Source of the DNA: Rhodospirillaceae bacterium | GTDB taxonomy: Bacteria; Pseudomonadota; Alphaproteobacteria; Rhodospirillales; Magnetovibrionaceae | Length of the DNA stretch: 10,842 nt | Assembly (NCBI GenBank): GCA_029883045.1 | Contig: JAOUJU010000037.1 | Coordinates: forward strand, 1-10,842 | Direction of reading: 5' to 3' | Part shown: piece after piece, positions 7,471 through 10,842 of the stretch | Numbering within the stretch: the stretch's first letter is position 1 | Layout of the letters: each line of letters begins with the position of its first letter | Translations under genes and position numbers: made by a program | Notes under the pieces: model-generated | Seen by the model: only the letters and a program-made list of their open reading frames with translations | Databases searched by the model: none | What the model was told of the DNA's origin: nothing

Positions 7471-8475
7471 TTATTTTTTGTGGTAACTGACAAGCAGCTC
7501 AACCTCGTTCTTTGATCCCATAATAACCGGAACGCGTTGGTGCAACCCAGTTGGGTTAATATCCATAATGCGCTCATAACCTGTTGAGGCAACGCCGCCG
7601 GCTTGTTCAATTATCATTCCCATTGGGTTTGCTTCATACATTAAGCGTAGTTTACCACCTTGGGCGCGAATGCGCTCATCGATTGGGTACATGAATATTC
7701 CACCTCGGGTAAGGATTCGGTGGATTTCAGCAACCATTGAGGCAATCCAGCGCATGTTAAAGTTTTCGCCGCGCGGACCATCTGTTCCGGCCATGCATTC
7801 ATCAACGTATCTTTTTATTGGTTCTTCCCAGAAACGTTGATTTGATGCGTTAATTGCAAATTCGCGGGTATCTTCGGGAACTTTCATGCCTGGATGGGTA
7901 AGAATGAATTCACCGATATTTTGATCAAGCGTAAACCCATTAACCCCATTTCCTGATGTAAGTACAAACATGGTCGATGGGCCATAAAGTGCATACCCAG
8001 CGCAAACTTGCGTAGTTCCAGGCTGTAGAAAATCCTCTACTTCCGGGTGGGTTACCCCTTCGGGGCATTTAAGTATGGAAAAAATTGTTCCAACCGAAAC
8101 GTTAACATCAATATTTGATGATCCATCAAGCGGATCAAATAACAAAAGATACTTTCCTCGCGGGGCGCCCTCAGGCAAAGCGTAGGGGTCATCCATTTCT
8201 TCGGATGCCATTCCGGCCAAATGGCCGCCGATTTCATTAAACCGTAGAAAAATTTCGTTGGACAATATATCCAATTTTTTTTGGGTTTCGCCCTGAATGT
8301 TCTCGGATCCAGCGCTACCAAGAGCACCAACAAGCGCGCCATGATTGACCTGATCTGAAATAACCTTGCACGAGGTTATTATATCGCCAAGGAGCATCGA
8401 AAAATCGCCCGTACCTTGGGTGCGGCGTTGTTCCTCAATCATGAAATGGGTAATTGTTTTACGATTTGCGGGCAT
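7471..8475 (-). CDS. fbp: Fructose-1,6-bisphosphatase, class I
   Basis: Hydrolyses fructose 1,6-bisphosphate to fructose 6-phosphate, the committed step of gluconeogenesis (and of the Calvin cycle where present), in the cytoplasm. The 334 residues match class I FBPases. Visible signatures are ENIQGETQKKLD, the metal-site segments ASEEMDD and LFDPLDGSSNID, the GGIFMYPID segment, and KLRLMYEANPM, which carries the sugar-phosphate-binding lysine/arginine and metal-ligand glutamate region. Nothing is truncated. ATG at 8475 has a weak AAAGG about 10 nt upstream. The gene lies 135 bp downstream of gspB on the same strand and ends at a strong terminator. The spacer contains a foldable GC-rich leader that may regulate it. 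No other central carbon gene is present; gluconeogenesis from fatty-acid acetyl-CoA would be a sensible physiological partner for the nearby fad genes, but that link is inferred. Confidence 0.97.
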   Translation of the reverse strand: MPANRKTITHFMIEEQRRTQGTGDFSMLLGDIITSCKVISDQVNHGALVGALGSAGSENIQGETQKKLDILSNEIFLRFNEIGGHLAGMASEEMDDPYALPEGAPRGKYLLLFDPLDGSSNIDVNVSVGTIFSILKCPEGVTHPEVEDFLQPGTTQVCAGYALYGPSTMFVLTSGNGVNGFTLDQNIGEFILTHPGMKVPEDTREFAINASNQRFWEEPIKRYVDECMAGTDGPRGENFNMRWIASMVAEIHRILTRGGIFMYPIDERIRAQGGKLRLMYEANPMGMIIEQAGGVASTGYERIMDINPTGLHQRVPVIMGSKNEVELLVSYHKK

Positions 8476-8509
8476 TTAAATTAGGCCTTTATTCTGCTGG
8501 AGATAACAA

Positions 8510-8592
8510 GGTAGCGCTGATTTAAACAATGATTGTGATTGTGCCAACACCCCGACGAGGGAGCGGCCCTACCCTTTTGTGGGGGGGGTGGC
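8510..8592 (-). promoter_or_regulatory. Candidate structured leader upstream of fbp
   Basis: The arms 8510-8519 (GGTAGCGCTG) and 8564-8573 (CGGCCCTACC) are complementary at 8 of 10 positions and would close a ~64-nt element. That element contains two small hairpins, ACAAT/ATTGT (8526-8530/8538-8542) and CCC/GGG (8551-8553/8559-8561). A rival pairing joins GCCAACACCCC (8543-8553) to the G-run and TGGC at 8583-8592 and excludes the closing stem. The whole is GC-rich within AT-rich DNA. Folds were drawn by hand, and I recognise no known riboswitch class. No T-tract follows on the minus strand, so it is not a clear gspB terminator. Confidence 0.3.
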
Positions 8593-8610
8593 AATTACAC
8601 CAATAATGAA

Positions 8611-9939
8611 TCACTGCGCCAAACTGGCTAATTCGCGTCTGGATGCATCAAATTGGCGAAGTTTCACTACCCCGGTGGCAAGTGATTTTTCAAAATAATT
8701 ACGTGCTTTTTTGGTGTCGCCCTTAAGAAGGGCGTATTCGCCGATAAAGAAATACCCGGCACATCTGCGCTCCTGCAAGCCAGATGAGCTTCCGTCCTCA
8801 ATGGCCTGAAGAATCTGAGCTTCGGTTAATTCGCCCATATAATATCTGATGATCTGTCCAGGCCAAGACGAAAGCTCGTCGTCTTGGCTGTCTATTTTTA
8901 GGTCTTTTATGCTGTCAATTATTGTTTTGCTGCCGGATTTGTTTTTTGCAACAAAAGTCCAGACGTGGATATATAATCTGAAATCATTTTCAGCAAGGTT
9001 GAGGGTGGCTTTGAAATCCCTTGTAGCATTAAGTGGTTTTCCGGAAAACAATTCAAGATACCCACGACTAAACAAGGCACCCGCATGATTTGCCTTTGCC
9101 TTGATTGAGTTGCTATAGCTAGCAATAGCATTGCCATCTTGGTTATTTTTTTCTTGCGCCCAACCCAAGGCAAACCAACCATCAGCAAAGCCTGGCTCCA
9201 TTTCAACCGCAACAGAAAAATCTGCAATTGCCTGATTAAATAGACCTAAGTTCATGCTGTTCCAGCCACGATCAAGATAATCAGAAGCGCTGTTTAACAT
9301 AGGCAGGCTAGGTTTTAGTTTTTGTATCTGTGTTTTAGTTTCAATTTTTGCTGCTAGAGTTGGTACGCGCGCCACGGTTGATCCCGGAACACGCTTTGGT
9401 TCTGGTGCAACCGATACTTTGTTAATGGGTTGTGACGCCGGGGCGGGGGCCTCGTTTGTGGATGCATCAGGTTTTGGAATATCCGCATTAACCGGATCTG
9501 CAGCAATTATTGGAGATGGTTTTTCCGGTGTTCTTTCCGGTGATATTTCTGGTGGTTTAATTTCTGTCTTTACTTCTTGGCTAATTATTGGCGCGGGCTT
9601 TGGCGCGGGCTTTGGCGCGGGTTGTGGGGCGGTTGCACGTTCGCTTGGCGCAACATCGTTAGCAGGGGTGGCATCTGGCGCAGAAGGGGTTAGCGCCATT
9701 TCAGTTGCGGCCTCAGGCGCCGCTTTTACCGATGAGGGCTCTTCATCGCTCGGCATGAACAAGACTACCGTCACAATAATGGCGCTGAGCACAAACCCAC
9801 CGGCAGCAATTTTTAAACTAATTTGCTTTGTTTCATTTTCTTTAAATTCGACATCGGCACTGGCCGAGGTAATTGTCGGCACCTCTCCACGTTTTCGTTC
9901 TTGGTCAGATTTTTTAAGTGCATCAAGAATATAAGACAT
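8611..9939 (-). CDS. gspB: GspB-like membrane protein with C-terminal NlpI-like TPR domain
   Basis: In the GspA-GspB (ExeA-ExeB) complex, GspB anchors in the inner membrane and helps pass the type II secretin through peptidoglycan. The N-terminus MSYILDALKKSDQERKRGEVP is the hallmark of GspB. One membrane span lies at ~42-62. A Pro/Ala/Lys-rich periplasmic linker follows (~63-200, including PAPKPAPKPAP). Residues ~217-442 contain three TPR units (~218-251, 252-285, 286-319) and a C-terminal part with WPGQIIRYYMGELT (359-372) and ERRCAGYFFIGEYALLKGD (390-408), wording that resembles NlpI-type TPR proteins. The usual GspB C-terminal domain is absent, so the periplasmic half has been replaced. 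ATG at 9939 lies 5 bp after the gspA stop, with GGAGG inside the gspA end about 13 nt upstream. The function is inferred from the partner gene and N-terminus. Confidence 0.8.
   Translation of the reverse strand: MSYILDALKKSDQERKRGEVPTITSASADVEFKENETKQISLKIAAGGFVLSAIIVTVVLFMPSDEEPSSVKAAPEAATEMALTPSAPDATPANDVAPSERATAPQPAPKPAPKPAPIISQEVKTEIKPPEISPERTPEKPSPIIAADPVNADIPKPDASTNEAPAPASQPINKVSVAPEPKRVPGSTVARVPTLAAKIETKTQIQKLKPSLPMLNSASDYLDRGWNSMNLGLFNQAIADFSVAVEMEPGFADGWFALGWAQEKNNQDGNAIASYSNSIKAKANHAGALFSRGYLELFSGKPLNATRDFKATLNLAENDFRLYIHVWTFVAKNKSGSKTIIDSIKDLKIDSQDDELSSWPGQIIRYYMGELTEAQILQAIEDGSSSGLQERRCAGYFFIGEYALLKGDTKKARNYFEKSLATGVVKLRQFDASRRELASLAQ
9590..9622. repeat. 12-bp direct repeat, 2.75 copies, in gspB
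   Basis: The unit GGCGCGGGCTTT occurs at 9590-9601 and 9602-9613, and a partial third copy follows to 9622. On the coding strand it gives the alternating Pro-Ala-Pro-Lys stretch of the periplasmic linker. Copy number could vary by slippage without breaking the frame. Confidence 0.7.
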
Positions 9940-9944
9940 GGCTA

Positions 9945-10842
9945 TTACTGATCCTCCCAGACAATGCTAGGCCCATTAATTGCGCCAACAACGCCAGTTA
10001 TTCTTAAAAGTGTTTCTGGTCCAACAATTCCATCAGGATCAATATTATAATTTCTTTGAAAGGACATTACCTGTGCTTGCATGGTGGTGCCAAAAAATGG
10101 GCTCCCTCGTCCTTCACTGTCTTGCGCGCCATCACCAAACCCTGCCATCGCTAACAGTTTGCGCACGGCGATTACGTCGCTTCCTTCAACACCAACCGAA
10201 AGGGGGCGGATAAAAAATTCTGGCTGTTTCCATAAAACTAGATAATCGCCCTTCCAGCGAATGGATAGGGCATTAGTCGTCATTGTTATCTGGCGTTCAC
10301 CAAATTCAATTGTTAGCAAATCATCGCCATCAACAACCTTTATTTGTGTAACCACGCCATAAACGTTTTCCCCACTGGGCAGTGTAAACGATACCAACGC
10401 AGGCCTATTCATAGACCTTATGCCTTTTATGTTTGAAATTCCCTGTACACAAGAAAGACCGCCACTTTTTGCTTTGTCACATTGGGTTAGCCCTGACATT
10501 CGTAAATAATCTTTCCCCCAAAGATTGAACAGGCGAATAAATGCCGATTCTGGCGTCCCTTTTTTTAATATTTCAGATAATATATCTGTTTCGCTGTTTT
10601 CATCGTTAAATACTAATTCTTGATTTTCAGCAGGTGCCTGTTGTTCGGCGGCAATAATTGCATCTTCGCTTGGTGATATTTTTTCATCAGTGGGTGGTGT
10701 CACCACATTGGTTTGACTAATTTCTGTATCTGCAATTTCTTTGGTTGCTTTCTCGGCAGTAATTTCGTTTGTGGTGTTTTCCACATTGGTTGTGGCAAAT
10801 GCAGGGGGTTTATTTTTTATTGGTGTATTTGTTTTGCGATCA
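9945..10842 (-). CDS. gspA: GspA/ExeA-type protein, C-terminal part with peptidoglycan-binding domain, 5' end outside window
   Basis: ExeA/GspA is an inner-membrane AAA ATPase whose periplasmic end binds peptidoglycan and, with GspB, assists secretin assembly. Only the last 298 residues are visible. The frame is open to the window edge (DRKTNTPIKNK...), and the GTG at 10784 is an internal codon, not a start. A low-complexity acidic/Thr linker (visible residues ~1-95) leads to the domain seen after the ATPase in ExeA proteins: FIRLFNLWG, GGLSCVQG, NRPALVSF and GDYLVLWKQP (~102-208). A PG_binding_1-like domain then follows (~210-282), with SDVIAVRKLLAMAGF, FQRNYNIDPDGIVGPETLLRI and a conserved DGIVGP turn. 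The Walker motifs and membrane span must lie off the right edge. gspB starts 5 bp downstream, so the two form an operon. Confidence 0.8.
   Translation of the reverse strand, partial: DRKTNTPIKNKPPAFATTNVENTTNEITAEKATKEIADTEISQTNVVTPPTDEKISPSEDAIIAAEQQAPAENQELVFNDENSETDILSEILKKGTPESAFIRLFNLWGKDYLRMSGLTQCDKAKSGGLSCVQGISNIKGIRSMNRPALVSFTLPSGENVYGVVTQIKVVDGDDLLTIEFGERQITMTTNALSIRWKGDYLVLWKQPEFFIRPLSVGVEGSDVIAVRKLLAMAGFGDGAQDSEGRGSPFFGTTMQAQVMSFQRNYNIDPDGIVGPETLLRITGVVGAINGPSIVWEDQ

Noticed and set aside
8550..8562. Hairpin with an ACGA-containing loop resembling a guanidine-II (mini-ykkC) element on the plus strand
   Set aside because: Only one such hairpin is present where that class has two, and no plus-strand gene follows.
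8543..8592. Rho-independent terminator for gspB
   Set aside because: The imperfect stem has no T-tract after it in the minus-strand direction.
10782..10784. GTG as the start of a 279-aa protein
   Set aside because: The frame is open upstream to the window edge, and the protein is plainly the C-terminal part of a GspA/ExeA family member, so this is an internal codon.

Overview
The window looks like chromosomal DNA of a moderately AT-rich alphaproteobacterium, perhaps Rhodospirillales-like. This is inferred from the flavour of the FadD and FBPase proteins and from the GspA/GspB pair; no rRNA or other decisive marker is present. Seven genes are supported, six on the minus strand and one on the plus strand. 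There is no tRNA, rRNA, insertion sequence, CRISPR array or phage gene.

Left half (1-5906, minus strand): a compact lipid operon read right to left. It opens with a 790-codon protein that fuses a PlsC/GPAT-like acyltransferase to an alpha/beta-hydrolase (lipase type). Then come fadD (acyl-CoA ligase), fadA (thiolase) and the 5' part of a fadB/fadN-type 3-hydroxyacyl-CoA dehydrogenase that leaves the window at base 1. The joints are tight: 17 bp, then an ATGA overlap, then a TAATG overlap. The logic suggested is release or exchange of acyl chains, CoA activation, and beta-oxidation. The start of the first gene is unusual. A TTG codon sits in a perfect 10-bp inverted repeat, and a 32-codon upstream ORF ends on ATGA at a competing ATG start.

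Centre (5907-7470): a 250-bp divergent spacer with several inverted repeats and weak promoter-like sequences, then one plus-strand gene for a 415-aa soluble protein I do not recognise. It ends in a convergent bidirectional terminator shared with fbp.

Right half (7471-10842, minus strand): class I fructose-1,6-bisphosphatase (fbp), preceded by a 135-bp spacer with a GC-rich, foldable leader. Upstream of that lies a gspA-gspB pair. GspA is cut by the window edge, leaving its ExeA-type C-terminal domain and a peptidoglycan-binding domain. GspB has the standard N-terminus and membrane anchor, but its periplasmic part is an NlpI-like TPR domain in place of the usual T2SS GspB domain. No other type II secretion genes are visible.

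The points most worth following are the acyltransferase-hydrolase fusion and its odd start region, the variant GspB, the unknown 415-aa protein, and the possible structured leader of fbp.
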